Positions 1-11,448 of a stretch of 64,000 nucleotides of DNA are shown piece by piece. Source of the stretch: Coriolopsis trogii (taxonomy: Eukaryota > Basidiomycota > Agaricomycetes > Polyporales > Polyporaceae); assembly GCA_020543525.1 (NCBI GenBank), contig JAHYIO010000009.1, positions 124,001 through 188,000 on the forward strand, written 5' to 3'. The translations under genes were made by a program, and so were the position numbers. The notes below the pieces were generated by a model. The model was given only the letters and a program-made list of their open reading frames with translations. It was not told where the DNA came from and did no database searches. Numbering within the stretch: position 1 is the first letter of the stretch; each line of letters begins with the position of its first letter.

Positions 1-1032
1 TCGGAGAGGAAGATAAGTGGTGTAAGAGGCTTCAGGCGACAAGCAGGCGTGGGGGTAGACATAGAGACCGACATGTTTGAGGTGGACAGGAATGGATCGA
101 AGTTACTTCGGTTGCTACAAGACGAGCTTGAACGCGGAATCGGTGGTAAAGTGAGCATAGAAGATGAGGCCGAGGGCAGGTCGTCAAGTGATGGTGGTGT
201 GATACCCAGCTCCGTGTACAGCCAGTCTATCTGAACGAAGTGAGCGGAGAGCTGATTGAGCCTCTTGGTCTATTGAGAAATTGTCAAGCTTTTTCTGCTA
301 CTCCAGTCGTCGACGCAACTTACCAATTCTCCCTTCCCGCGGACGAGCTCCTTTTCGAGCTTGGAAAAACGCTCCGGCGTAACGTCTCGATGAGAAGCCG
401 GATCATATTCATCTTCTCCTTGCGCAGGAGTAGGCTCAATGATTTCGGCGTGATAGAACTCGGGCCCAAGGGTGTTCGCTAGAGATGTTATCCTGCTGGT
501 GAGGTTTAGAAGCTGTTCCAGCTTCGTGTGATATTGCTATGGACTCGGGATGAGTCATTGACGTGAGAGATAAAGACAGACGACCACCTGAGGTGATAGC
601 CCCTCCAAAGCGTTGGGAGAATCTTCCGCAGCGCTCGGAGAGCTTCACTCAGCGGCAATGCCAAGCACTCACCTGTCTGAGCCTCTCTTGAAACTCTGTG
701 ATGAGCTCGAAGCGGCGGGGAAGAACCTGTTCTTTCCTAATCTCCCCCACGCTCGGACCAGATGGTTTGAGGTGACCCCCCAAGGCCCTCCCATATCGTA
801 GGCACTCCTCCTCCACAAGCGCGCACTTCTCCATCCATTCGTTGACCTGCTTCCGCCGGTGATCAATTTGACTCTCGATACATTGCGTGAGTTGCTGTTG
901 CAGGGTTGTTAATTCGTCATGTAGAGCGGTTGGAGGTAGGCCCAGTTGAGCATGGAGGGTTGGTAGCAGCTGAGTTTGAGATTGTAGGTGTGTATGTAGA
1001 GAGTTCAGCAGGGACGTTATAGTGGTAGACAT
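1..1032 (-). CDS. ase1: Ase1/PRC1/MAP65-type microtubule-bundling protein, N-terminal part (cut by window edge)
   Basis: Three exons can be joined on the minus strand: 1032-673, 536-324 and 269-1, with the gene running off the left edge. The first exon starts at ATG 1032 and gives a coiled-coil-rich N-terminus with the family block QVNEWMEKCALVEEE. The second carries YHTKLEQLLNLTSRITSLA and the third LTKRLNQLSAHFVQIDWLY, both typical of Ase1/PRC1/MAP65 proteins. These proteins form antiparallel dimers that cross-link microtubules in the spindle midzone during anaphase and cytokinesis. Donors GTGAGT and GTAAGT and acceptors ATAG fit the reading frame. The visible part is about 280 residues; the spectrin-like microtubule-binding domain and the C-terminal tail lie outside the window. 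The serine-rich stretch at the end of exon 3 looks like a linker. Family assignment is from motif recognition, not a search. Confidence 0.88.
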
Positions 1033-2327
1033 GATGGCTCTCGCCGTAGTCGTGGAGGTATGTGGTAAAGTTCAACTTGCGCGCTTGTCGCGAACCGCGT
1101 TTCAGTCACCTGACGGCGTTGCTCTCGGCAACAGGCGTTTAAGCGTCTGGCTTGGGCAAGGCCCACTTGTCAACTTGCTCAGAACCAGGATGTTCCTGTT
1201 AACCATTGACAACGTTGAGTGCACTGCGTGCCTGTATAGTGCGACAACGAGCACGATGAAAAGGTGCGATCGTCCTGATGATATCGGATCCCACTCTAAC
1301 TCTGCCATGGCCTCATTGTGTTCAAGTCAGAAGAGCGCGCCGCTCGTCGTTCCCATATCGCGAGTGTTCGACTGTTCATTGTACAGCACCCATGATTCGC
1401 CCAAGTGTGTCACTCATCTGAGCTTACTTGCAAGCTCTCACCTCGGTGGCGGCGCTCCGGCACAATTGGTCAGTCTGTCAAATTGCCTGCAGCTTCATCT
1501 CAGACCACGGAGTCAATCATTCGGCCTTCTTCCGGAGCTGTCAGACCACTGCGACTGAGGAGCGCTGCGCCCGGCAGGAGAATTCAAACGCGTGGCTCTG
1601 TTGGTGGCGCCGCGCTTTAGGTGCTCTCAGGCCCTCGAGACGTTGAATCGCAACCCAGAGCTTGTTATCGCGCCTCTTCATGCCGTCACCCCTCCCTTGC
1701 ACTCATATGGGATCGGATCGCGCCAGCGACCTGAAGGAGAATGAAGTATCGTGCTGACCGCATGCACCTATGGTCGAGCCTGTCGAGGTTCACTGTAAGG
1801 CTTTGGCATGACCCTTTCCTTCGGCCTAACTGCCGACACTCACGCCTTTTTCGGTTCCTAAACATCCTCTATGATCATGATTCAATGATCTCAGACTTGT
1901 TGACTGTCATGTGCCGAGCGATGCGGCCCATCGTATCCTGGAAGACATTTCCAGTGAATGGCCGAGTCGTCCGACAGATACTTGGCGGATTCAGGCAATG
2001 GCACAGTTGGAATGCATGGATAAGTACAGCGGCATGCGTTTGTCCTATGAGGCGCGTAGTGCCGAATGCTGAGTGTCTTTTCATTACTATGCTATGCCGT
2101 GTAACCGGCGGGCCTCATATATGTGTTGCGCTCCGCTGCTGGAAACCTCTCCTCTCATCTTACGCCTATCTAGACCGGTACCGTACACCGATAGGGCGCA
2201 CACTTGGGCGAAGGCATTCGATCGCCCAACACTTTATTGCTCTTTTAGTTACTATTATACGTTCTAAATATATCATCGACTACTAATATGGTGCGTAGTA
2301 TCTCTGTGATTCGCATCAGAGACACTG
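1033..2327. other. Intergenic region between divergent ase1 and MFS genes
   Basis: About 1.3 kb between two divergently transcribed genes. No ORF here has protein-like composition; the longest, at 1741-2286 on the plus strand, is rich in Arg, Cys, Trp and His and resembles no family I know. The AT-rich stretch around 2240-2290 (AAATATATCAT) may hold the core promoter of the downstream transporter. Confidence 0.6.
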
Positions 2328-4571
2328 ATGGCTCACCTTCTTCAGAAGCCCGTATCCATCGGTGGAGGCATGGATGCACCGTCGTCTGCAGCCGTCGACT
2401 CTCAATACGTCGCTGAAGTCAAGGCAGACCCAGACGCCACTCTTATTCCCTCGAGGAGCCACCTGGACATTCAACTTACAGAGCCACCACATGGAGAAAT
2501 GGACGATACCACAGAGAAAGGGGCACAAATGCTCTCAGCCGAGAACCAGGAGGACGCGCCGAAGCCGTTGACGAAGATGGAAATTCAACTTGTGTTTCTC
2601 GCGTGAGTAGTAGCCCACCGTCAGAGATATCTGACCACTCAATCTATCATGTAGTTTGTCTGTCGCGGCATTCTTGGGGTCCTTAGACCAGACCATCATT
2701 TCCACCGCGATGCCTACCATTGCCTCCCAGTACGATGCGTTGCCGCAGCAAAGCTGTACGTATCCGTGACATTGCATACGCATGATGCTCATCGTCTTCA
2801 GGGATCTCGCTCGCCTATCTCCTCACGTCGACGGTCTTCCAACCTGTGTTCGGACGAGGGACCGACTTGTATGGCTCCAAAATCATGCTATTTATATCCA
2901 TCGCTTTCTTCGACCTTGGATCCCTGTTCTGCGCCGTGGCCACGGACTTCATCTGGTTCTGCATTGGAAGGGCAATAGCGGGTGTGTTCTGCATCAGTAT
3001 CCGTTTGTCTAATCGTTCTCATTAATGCATCAATAGGTATCGGAGCGGCAGGGCTGCTGGTGAGCCACATAATCGCGACTGGATGACTGTCTCGCCTATT
3101 TTACCAAATGTTCAGGTTGTATGTATGATCATTGTCAGCCAGATGGTTCCACTTCGAGATCGAGGCAAGTACGTCGGCGCCATGTATGCACGGACAGCCA
3201 TTGCTACTGTGCTTGGTCCGGTGGGTGTCTGCTCTCTTCTGGTGGTTCACAGATTTGCTGACGGAATGCGTTGCGACATCATCACAAGGTCCTAGGTGGC
3301 ATCTTCACTCGTTTCGACTGGCGGTGGTGCTTCTATATCAATCTCATACTGTCCGGCCCGGCTATTGTCATTCTTTTGGCGTTCGTGAAGAAGATTCCCA
3401 ACAGGAAGCGATCCGGAGTATCCTTCAGGGACGTCGATTTTGGCGGCATAATCCTCATAGCTATCAGCATCATCTCCTTGTGCCTAGCCCTGTCGTGGGG
3501 AGGAACAACATACGCGTGGAACAGCGGACTGATCATTGCTCTGCTAGTCGTCGGAAGCGTCCTTTTGCCCGTATACATCATCTATGAGATTCACGTCCCA
3601 CGATTCCCCGTAATCCCTATGGAAATGTTCAGGATCCGGAACGTGACTGCGTCGACCGGGAACTACTTTTTCATCTCGGTGTAAGCCAGGTCTTTTGATT
3701 GTATGCGCTTCACTGCTAACGGTGATGCAACAGATCCATGTACGGCTTATCGACCTACATCCCATCATACTACCAACTGGTCCGCGGGGACAATCAACTA
3801 GTGTCTGGCCTTGAGATCCTACCATAGTCAGTGGACTTTACACTACTCGTCAACATCATCGCAAGCTCACCCTCATTAAAGTGTTGGCACCTTGGTCATT
3901 TTCGCGAGTGCTGTAGGGTATCTCATGTCATGGACCGGTCGCACGCGACCCTTCCTATGGTCGGGTGGATTGGTCAACCTCATTGCGAACGGCCTCTTGA
4001 TCATGCTCGACGGCACTCTCCCGACCGCTGTCGAGTACGTTTTCCTCGCCATGGCGGGCGCTGGGGTGGGATTCATTGCCCAGACCAACACGGTCTCCGC
4101 CCAGAGCAAGGTCGCTCGCGAGCTGTTGGCAAGTGTCACGACTATGACCATGTGGAGCAAGTCCCTCGGAGGCATCGTCGGTATTGCGATGCAAGGGTCC
4201 ATCATCCAGAACGTGTTCCTGAAGAACATACTCAAAGATCCTGAAGCCTCTCAGGTACGCCCTCGATCCAGTCAGACACCTTCTTAAGTTGCTAATCGAG
4301 CACTCGACGACAGTACCTCGACCAACTGAAGGCTTTGAGCGGCCTTCACTCCCTGCCGGGGCCTATTCAGGCGTACGCAGCGCGTTCTTACGGCAAGGCT
4401 TTCCAGACAATGATGATTGCCACAACTCCATTTGTGGCTGTCGGCTTCCTGTTTTCCTTGGCCGCAGAAGAAGCGGACTTGGGCATTCGGAAGGGGGGTA
4501 AAGGGACCACTCACGACGAGGAGTCCCCAGCGTCCTCTGAGAGTGCGACAGCCACAGCGGAGTCCGCTTGA
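2328..4571 (+). CDS. Major facilitator superfamily transporter, DHA2 (14-TM drug:H+ antiporter) type
   Basis: A multi-exon integral membrane transporter whose exons join in frame from ATG 2328 to TGA 4571. After a hydrophilic N-terminus of about 90 residues, exon 2 (from 2655) gives LSVAAFLGSLDQTIISTAMP, the LDxTI signature at the end of TM1 in DHA2 proteins. Further on are GRAIAGIGAAGLL, the RGKYVG loop motif, and [20 protein letters not shown], the antiporter motif C region. The rest alternates hydrophobic helices up to an acidic Ser/Thr-rich cytoplasmic tail. Introns seen include 2603-2654, 2756-2801 and a short one at about 3828-3881 joining LEILP to YVGTLV. DHA2 members export drugs, mycotoxins or siderophore-like compounds; the substrate cannot be read from sequence and no biosynthetic cluster is adjacent. 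The gene looks intact. Confidence 0.9.
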
Positions 4572-4650
4572 TTATGCGAATAGACCGAATGTATCATTGT
4601 GTATTTAACGATAGCTTATATGCCTCCCATGTTCCAACTATGTACCGTTA
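4572..4650. other. 3' region of the MFS gene
   Basis: Short AT-rich 3' flank of the transporter. It faces the end of the doubtful minus-strand ORF described next. Confidence 0.5.
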
Positions 4651-5440
4651 TCATCCCGCCGACTGGATGTAGTAATTGCGCATGATGTTCTTATAATAGA
4701 ACACCGCCGGAGGCAGCCCCTCGATGGTTTCAATTGTGCCTGAAGCTGAGAGGGAGAGCGCAACTGAAGAATTGTGGTTTGTCCCTGTACAACGGCACCA
4801 ATTAGAGAATATATACTCCGACGGCGCTAAAGTATTCCATCGTCCGACACACCATGTCAATGATTCGGACACTGGCTTTCAGGCCGAGGTATTGACGAGT
4901 CCAGACCTCAAACTCAGTGAACGCACCCTCGATCTTGTCCACGACTACGAGCCCGATAACTGGCGTCGCTAGTGCCGTCCAAGTCGGCTCCTGCGTTGAC
5001 TGGACGCCGGTACCATGCAAATTCTGGCGCGCACCATCGCTCGCCCGGTAACGGCGAGGAAATGGCAGATAAGCCGGTGTATCACCCTGAACCAAGCATT
5101 GGGTTTGATGATTAGACGCGTCGATGTTGGATAGTGAGTGCTCGTATCCGCCTTGTTCTGTAGCGGCCTCACCATTTCGCGTGGGGGTACTCATGAATGT
5201 TACAGCTACTTGTAGAGCCTCCTGGTGGCCATGGTTCCGGTGAAGACTCGATAAGGCGTTCCACACCTCGGCTGCGGCAGATTCATCTGCAGTCTCACGA
5301 AAACCATACAACTTGTCTCGAACTTTATCGGGTTGGCGCGTTATGCGGCCGTTCAGCCGAGACGTCTGGTGTCTCGAGGCGATCGCACCTCTGGGCCGAC
5401 GTTGCCTTATCGTCAATGCTCCGATGTTCATCGCGTTCAA
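4651..5440 (-). CDS. Doubtful hypothetical protein, possibly two exons
   Basis: An open frame of 212 codons runs on the minus strand from 5440 to 4802. Its middle part (ESAAAEVWNALSSLHRNHGH) and end (RQYLGLKASVRIIDMVCRTM) look more protein-like than random sequence. A second open frame ends at 4651 with EGLPPAVFYYKNIMRNYY. A GTATAT donor near 4817 and a TTCAG acceptor near 4765 could join the two. No domain is recognised and no close paralogue lies in the window. It may be an orphan gene, the remnant of one, or chance. It is convergent with the MFS gene and head to head with the UbiA gene. Confidence 0.25.
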
Positions 5441-5550
5441 CCTGGATTGTCAAGCCCTGTTTCAAATTTCGGTATCTGACATTGCCCTATGTGCCCGTCC
5501 TGGCCCCATCGAGTAACCACAGCGTCACCTAATCATGGCCGGTGTGCATG

Positions 5551-5557
5551 TATAAAA
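5551..5557 (+). promoter_or_regulatory. TATA box of the UbiA-family gene
   Basis: TATAAAA lies 66 bases before the ATG at 5617, a normal place for a fungal core promoter. Confidence 0.5.
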
Positions 5558-5616
5558 CCCTGCCTTCTTCTTGAAAGATTGCATACCTCCATATCTTACT
5601 CATTCGCGAGTCACAG

Positions 5617-6749
5617 ATGGCTGCCACTCTCGCCCCGCTCACCGTTGCAAAGCTGAGGGACGAGCTTCTGACGCATCCCCTGATGCTTTCTCTGGGAAGT
5701 CTCAGTCTATCGACGTTCATGTCGCGTTCAATATACGGCATGATCGATTGGCGACCCGTACGTCTCTCTTGGCGGACTCGAGTCTTCTTGCAGATGGCTG
5801 ATCCGCATCATGTATTTGGTTGTCTAGGTTCTCATTTGCGTTGCCTCGGACATACTGGCCATTGGTATGGATCACTACTTTGACCAGGAGCCGATGCTCT
5901 CGTATGCCCTGAAGACTGGCAACAGCGAAATGGCAGCAATCTTCAAGCAAGCCAAGATTCTTCTCTACTCCAACGCCGCTCTGTTACTCTTCGCGCTGGC
6001 CCTCTCGCCTCCTTGGACATGGGTCATGGTCACGATCTTCTTCGGTCCCGCATTTGTTTGGGATTTCAAACTCTTCATCTTCGGTGGAAAGAGGGAGAAG
6101 CAGCGGAAGAAGAACACGGAGCCGGCACCGAAGTCGTTCTCGATCAAGCGCATCCCGGGGATGAAAGCAATCCTCATTGGCGTCATCCGAGGGTACTTCT
6201 CTTCTTTTCTCCCGCCCTCGTCGCACGTCACTAATGCAAACCCTGCGCTACAGCTGCGGCACCTTTGCAATCGTCAACTCAATCCTAGCGCGCTCGTTCC
6301 CCACCGCAGCGGCTACCTCGAACATATGGAACCCTACTCAGATTATCGTATGGTCTACAATCAACCGCGCCTGCCATGCCGTAAGTCGCTATGCATATTC
6401 CACGCCGCAACTCCGACCTGACGGCGTTCGCGTTCTGAAGGTGATGGCAGACGTCCGAGACTTCCATGAGGACTGGCAAAAGCGGGTACCCACGATACCG
6501 GTGCTTCTTCAGAGCGTCTTCCGGACGAAGCTCCTCCTGACAGCCGTCCATCTCCTCACCACATTCCTGTACTCTTACAACCCCTATATCGTCTTCGCGT
6601 CTCTTTACGCGACGGTGCTCGTATGGTTCCTGGACGAGAACAGCCCCCGTGGTTATTACCGGCTCAGTTTCCACTCGCAGACCCTGACGGCGCTCCTGTA
6701 TGGCGCCGTTGAGGCAGCGAAGTGGTACAACTCGTACCAACCGATGTAA
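5617..6749 (+). CDS. UbiA-superfamily prenyltransferase-like integral membrane protein
   Basis: Exons 5617-5757, 5828-6192, 6254 to about 6379, and a last exon beginning at VMADVRDF join in frame to about 290 residues with a run of hydrophobic helices. UbiA enzymes bind Mg-prenyl diphosphate through two Asp-rich motifs in a helical membrane bundle. The second motif is clear as DVRDFHEDWQKRVPTIPV, which matches the family pattern DxxDxxxD followed by R-x2-P-x2-V. The first motif would be SDILAIGMDHYFDQE, where the usual NDxxDxxxD is only partly kept. Members make ubiquinone, haem O or archaeal-type lipids, and in fungi also meroterpenoids and sesquiterpenes (UbiA-type cyclases). The substrate is not predictable here. 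No polyketide or terpene cluster genes are adjacent, so it may be a stand-alone enzyme. Confidence 0.75.
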
Positions 6750-7892
6750 TCGTTATATGGGATGACATGGCGTTGGCGTGTGCCTTTTTTATGTGGTATT
6801 CATGCTCATAGAAACGGTGTAATTCACAGGAAGACTCCTGTTTTATCTATTCTCATGGTATTCATTGGAGTCTGCGATTCTACCTCCAATTCTAAGCGCA
6901 TGACGAATAATGAGGTGACTCCAGCGGTACTGCAAATCATCTGCGCGGGCGCGAGATGGGAAGGCTAAGAATAGCACTATGATGGCGACTGTATATGTGA
7001 ATGTCGGAACCCTGTCACGATTGCGCTTGGATTGCGCAGTCCACAATCTCAAACACCAACTGTCGGAGATCTCGCCATACTGGTGTGTCACTACCTATCT
7101 CTACATTAGGTCTTGAGATAGCGTCGGGGGCTGTTGTCATGCGCTGATCTTACTACTTTACAAGAATGACAAACTCGATACCAATCCTGAACACATAGCG
7201 CCAACTCTGTAATAGAACGGGCAAGCGATATAATGTTTGAAACCACGACAAATGGCGGGGACCCATATACCCGATTATCAAGGCCTCAAATGCAATTCCA
7301 AAGCAGAATTACCCACTTCGTTGCCGATGCTCCGTCATACTGCAGGGGCGTTGCCTGCGCTCTCCCGGATGACACACTGAAGCCTGGGACATTGGGGTCA
7401 AAAGAACACTAAATACCATGTGAGTGCATGTGGGCACTCATCAATGACATCGGGCACACCGAGCGACTGCGGCGCGCGAAGGTGGTGGATTGACAATGAT
7501 TGTTTTGCTGTAGGCGCCCGGGCGTTCAGGGGCCAAGCGACGGCGTTAGAGATGATCGCAATCGAGATGCGCCTCCACGTGTCTGGGTTTGTAGCTGTTT
7601 GGCATGTGGCACGCTACATTCGGTGGCGAATGCGTCCATATTGTCCACCGACACCCTCCGCCGCCGCAAATTCAAGGTGAGTATCTTCATTCCGCACTTG
7701 GTGGGCTGGAGGACCGCACGGATGGACGCGGTAGATCATTCCGGAGGTGTTGGTGGGCGAAACATGTGGTTTCGAGGGCAGTGCGAGGATGGATGAAGTG
7801 GAGAGATGATGGATGGCGTAGCGGCTACTCTGGGGACTTGAAGTCGTGAAACATGCGCTCATTTGGTTGTCCCCCCTTTTCCCCACCCACAG
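6750..7892. other. Intergenic region between the UbiA gene and rpl24
   Basis: About 1.1 kb with no credible gene. It should hold the UbiA 3' UTR and the rpl24 promoter. A pyrimidine-rich stretch (CCCCCCTTTTCCCCACCCAC, 7871-7890) sits immediately before the rpl24 start codon, as is common in fungal ribosomal protein genes. Confidence 0.5.
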
Positions 7893-8521
7893 ATGGTACG
7901 TGGCCGTTGTTTCGAGTTCACATCTGGGTCCTTAACGTGTTTCTGAGTACAGAAGGTCGAAATCGACTCGTTCTCCGGTTACCGTATTTACCCCAGCAAG
8001 GGTCGCCTCTTCGTGCGCGGAGACAACAAGGTCAGCCAGTTGCTGGCATCATGCAAGTCTGTATGAGCTTATCATATCGGTTCTCAGATCTTCCGTTTCG
8101 CCACCTCAAAGAATGAGTCGCTTTTCTTGCAGCGCAAGAACCCCCGTAAGATCGCCTGGACCCAGGTATACCGTCGCATGCACAAGAAGGGTATCACCGA
8201 GGAGGTCGCCAAGAAGCGCTCTCGCCGGACTGTGAAGCACCAGCGTGGTATCGTTGGTGCGGACCTTGCTGCCATCACTGCGCGGAGGAACCAGACTGCC
8301 GCTGTACGCGCTCAGCAGCGGACTGCTGCCATTCAGAAGGCCAAGGCGGAGAAGAAGGCGAAGGAGGACAAGAAGGAGAAGACGAGCAAGGTGCGTTGCT
8401 CATGACTGTCGGCGCGCAGCCGCTGACTTCTCTTCGTTCGTCGTAACAGCCCGCTCGCGCACCCGTATCGGCTCCCCGTGTATCGAAGCAGCAGATGAAG
8501 GGCGGCAAGGGTGGCCGGTAA
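7893..8521 (+). CDS. rpl24: 60S ribosomal protein eL24
   Basis: Four exons: 7893-7895 (the ATG alone), 7953-8030, 8088-8390 and 8450-8521, giving 151 residues. Exon 2 reads [17 protein letters not shown] and continues to the [10 protein letters not shown] block; exon 3 holds [19 protein letters not shown] and the Lys/Ala-rich C-terminal helix; exon 4 ends KGGKGGR. All are hallmarks of eukaryotic eL24, a large-subunit protein that forms an intersubunit bridge. Length agrees with the family. The first exon contains only the start codon, so without splicing the start is invisible; this is seen in other fungal ribosomal protein genes. Donors are GTACGT, GTCAGC and GTGCGT. No defect is seen. Confidence 0.96.
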
Positions 8522-9426
8522 ACCTGTATTCGCATCTCGCATCCGCTCTTATGACACATGCTTTCGACTTTCCACCTCGCACACAAAATGTATGGGTATA
8601 GCATGCCGCCACTATCGTCCAGATGTTATGTATAGCCTGCCTGCCTACTCGTGAGCGAATAACGATGAGCAGCAGGTAGCAGCATCGCCCGGAAAGAACG
8701 AGTACATCCCTTGAATATCCATCGTTAGCATTCATGCTACGCTCAGTTCAATCCACGTCACATGTTGTGGTCTTACTGCTGTATCTAAGTAGCCCACTTG
8801 TTCGAATTATCTGCCGTCGAGAAGGAAGGTGTGGCCAGTTTTACCCCGTAACTATCTCAAAAACTAATGGCATCATGATTTCAGCCAATCGCGTTTACCC
8901 GGCAGCTTGTAACAATCCCTGACTTGCTACAAACCACGGCTAAGCCTCGGAAATTGTCTAAGCTTCGCTACCTCGCTTACAACATCTCCGGCGCACGAAA
9001 CGTGACTCTTCTTGGTCCACATATGCACCCCGCAATCCCAACATTCGTCAGAGCCGAGTCGTAAAGCCGCGCTCCGTATACGACAACCTCCGGGATACCG
9101 ATGGTGCATCTTCCCGTGCCATGTGATGCGCCAGTCACTCCTGATATATCATACATTCTTCTTCTTGATCCTTCCTTTTCCGCGCCGTCGGTGCGGCTGA
9201 GCTTCGGATGGACCTTTGTCGCATCATCGTGACCTCAGTTGCAGTGCTCGGGTGGTCTATCCGAATGGACCGAGTGCTACGCGTATTCTTTTCCAGAGTG
9301 TCTGACGTACCTCCCCGCTTCCAGATGACCGAATCGCCGCATATATATACATGCTAGTCATGCAGACTTCCAGAGTCCGCTCTCCACTCATCGGCGCGAG
9401 GCTGTCGCTCTAGAAACCCATTCAAG
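8522..9426. other. Intergenic region between rpl24 and lactonase 1
   Basis: About 0.9 kb with no supported gene. It carries the rpl24 3' end and the promoter of lactonase 1. Confidence 0.5.
9341..9349 (+). promoter_or_regulatory. TATA-like element of lactonase 1
   Basis: ATATATATA lies about 80 bases before the ATG at 9427, in the expected core-promoter position. Confidence 0.45.
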
Positions 9427-10700
9427 ATGGTCAACTTTACGATCCTCGCAGGAGGGTATGCGACGTTCGTAGCGTCCTACCTCTTCAACTCAGACACCAA
9501 CTCGCTCACGGTACTCAACCAGTCTCCGACTGGTCCCAACCCGTCTTGGATCGCCCTTCACCCGACGAACAAGAGCATTCTCTAGTACGTGAATACAAGC
9601 TGCGTTTGGGGCCGAAGTACTTACCCCATGGCTTTAGCGCCGTCAACGAGAATAGTCAAGGTGGCCTGCAATCCTTCTTGATTGGTAGAGATGGCGTGCT
9701 GTCTGGGCCCATCGACACGATCAGCTCGGATGGAGATAGTCCAGCCTTTGCTACACCCCTTTCGTCGGGCCAAGTCGCTGTAATGAACGTACGTCCGACA
9801 ACTCCATCTGACTTATAGCGAGCGAGCGTCTTGACTCTTGAAAACAAGTACAACTCGGGCGATGGTCTCATTGTTCCTACGCAACCTGGAAACCCGACGG
9901 AATTCACGTCTTCGTACAGCCCTATCAAGTTCAATGCTCCTGTATCGCACCCCCACATGGCTCTTGAGCATGGACAGGAGGTTTTCATCCCAGATCTGGT
10001 AAGTTCTAGCTTTCTTTGACGTGGCTGTGGCGCATTTTCTGATGCGTGAGTTACAGGGGGCCGACAAGGTCTGGCGTTTGGTCCAGAATGGCAGCCCGGG
10101 TAACTTCAGAATACAAGGGCAAATTGACCAACCCGTGGGCAGTGGTCCACGTCACATCGCAGTCCGAGGTTCGAATTCTTCTTCACTGATACTCCTCATG
10201 ATGCTGAGTCTTGTCTAGGCAACACGCTCTACACACTTCACGAGCTCGCGAGCACTCTTACCCAACAGGATATTCCGTCCGCACCCAACGGCACGACCGG
10301 ACCTCTCATCGCCAACTTTTCGATCGTTCCGTCCGGACTTCCTGCAGGTGCTGCTATGGCCGCCGGGGAAATCCTGCTCACCGAGGCATCTCCGAGATTC
10401 CCAGAGCCATTCATCTACGTCTCGAATCGCAACACGGGCGTTCAGGACCCGCGCGGGGATGCTATCGCCATCTTCAGAGTCAAGCCGCAGCTCGAGCTAC
10501 TTGGACACGTTTTCACTGGTCTCGACCAAATCCGCGGCATGGAGTTCGGCGGCCCGGAGAAGGAGTTCCTCATCGCGAGTGGAGTCGCGGGGAGCGCGGG
10601 AACGATCGTGTTGAAGAGGACGGAGGGAGGGAAGAACTTACAACTGTTGACACGGAACACCCAGATCCCGACGAGGACGAGCTTTGTCTGGTTGAACTGA
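9427..10700 (+). CDS. Lactonase, seven-bladed beta-propeller family (copy 1)
   Basis: Exons 9427-9584, 9638-9788, a third from about 9849, and two later ones join to about 370 residues. The protein opens with MVNFTILAGGYATFVASY, then NPSWIALHP and YAVNENSQGGLQSFLI, and later SHPHMALEHGQEVFIPDL, GSGPRHIAV and IYVSNRNTG. These repeated blades match the lactonase family (Pfam PF10282), which includes 6-phosphogluconolactonases and fungal carboxy-cis,cis-muconate cyclases. Such enzymes open or close lactones, for example in catabolism of lignin-derived aromatics; which substrate applies here is unknown. No signal peptide is seen, so it is probably cytosolic. A paralogue with the same blade order and matching early introns lies inverted at 38949-40523. 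Confidence 0.87.
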
Positions 10701-11448
10701 AGAGGCTCGGCTCCGGGTGTTTATGTATGACTGTTTCTCCGAATTGCCAGGACGCCGTGGAGTTGACAGAATGCCATACACAGACCCTGTAGCATCGAGA
10801 TGCTGTTGAAGGACGAAATAGTTTGCTCGGCTCATTTGGAGATCGTGACCTTGTGTGGCGTGACTATCAAATAAGGTCCAGGACCAAACTCATCGCCGAC
10901 TTAGGGGCGCGGTATCGATACCAACCGCGTGATAGCGCGACAATTGATCTTCATCTTGAGACTCCCACCGCCTGCCTTCCAAGGGGGTCAGGCCGACGCC
11001 CAGCTCCTACTTAATCTGTGAACCGAACGTAAGTCGATGTGAGCACAAATTGGATGCACAAACTTGAACTCATGACATTGCTTTCCTCCATTCTCATCGT
11101 CTCTTAGCGAGCGCGGCGCAGCGGAGTGGTACGTTAACGCACTATGCGCTTCCTTCACTCCGACACCGTGAAAGCAACAATCTGTGGAGCATAGCAAACC
11201 CGATTGAACACTAAAATATACCCGCCATGTGTAACCTTGACGGCCTTCTTCGCGGTCGAAGTCGGCGGGCACGCGCTTGATAACAAGGTAGCCAATGCTG
11301 ACATACAGGTCAGCCAGACCCAGTCGACTCTCGCACGAAGACTCCTTGGCCTATCCCACGAGAAGATCTGTCGGCCTTGAGCGTTAATTGGGTGTTAAGT
11401 ATCGTCCGGACGCCGCATGGTTGCTCTCAGTTCCTTTCCTTCCCCACT
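10701..11448. other. Intergenic region before nitrate reductase 1
   Basis: About 0.75 kb, no gene supported. It holds a TGATAA motif at about 11278-11283 and a CGTGATAGC at about 10930. Both fit HGATAR, the binding site of AreA/Nit2-type nitrogen GATA factors, but such short motifs are frequent by chance. Confidence 0.45.
11278..11283 (+). promoter_or_regulatory. Possible nitrogen-GATA factor site
   Basis: TGATAA 166 bases before the nitrate reductase 1 start fits the HGATAR consensus of AreA/Nit2-type activators. The location is suggestive only. Confidence 0.25.

Noticed and set aside
1741..2286. Plus-strand 181-codon frame
   Set aside because: Composition (many Arg, Cys, Trp, His) and lack of any motif suggest chance; it lies in the promoter region of the MFS gene.
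2328..6749. MFS transporter and UbiA enzyme as parts of a secondary-metabolite cluster
   Set aside because: No polyketide synthase, NRPS, terpene synthase, P450 or tailoring enzyme is adjacent; the next gene is ribosomal protein eL24.
10155..10180. GGTTCGAATTC resembling a tRNA B box
   Set aside because: It lies at the junction of a lactonase exon and intron, and no cloverleaf or A box is found at the proper distance.
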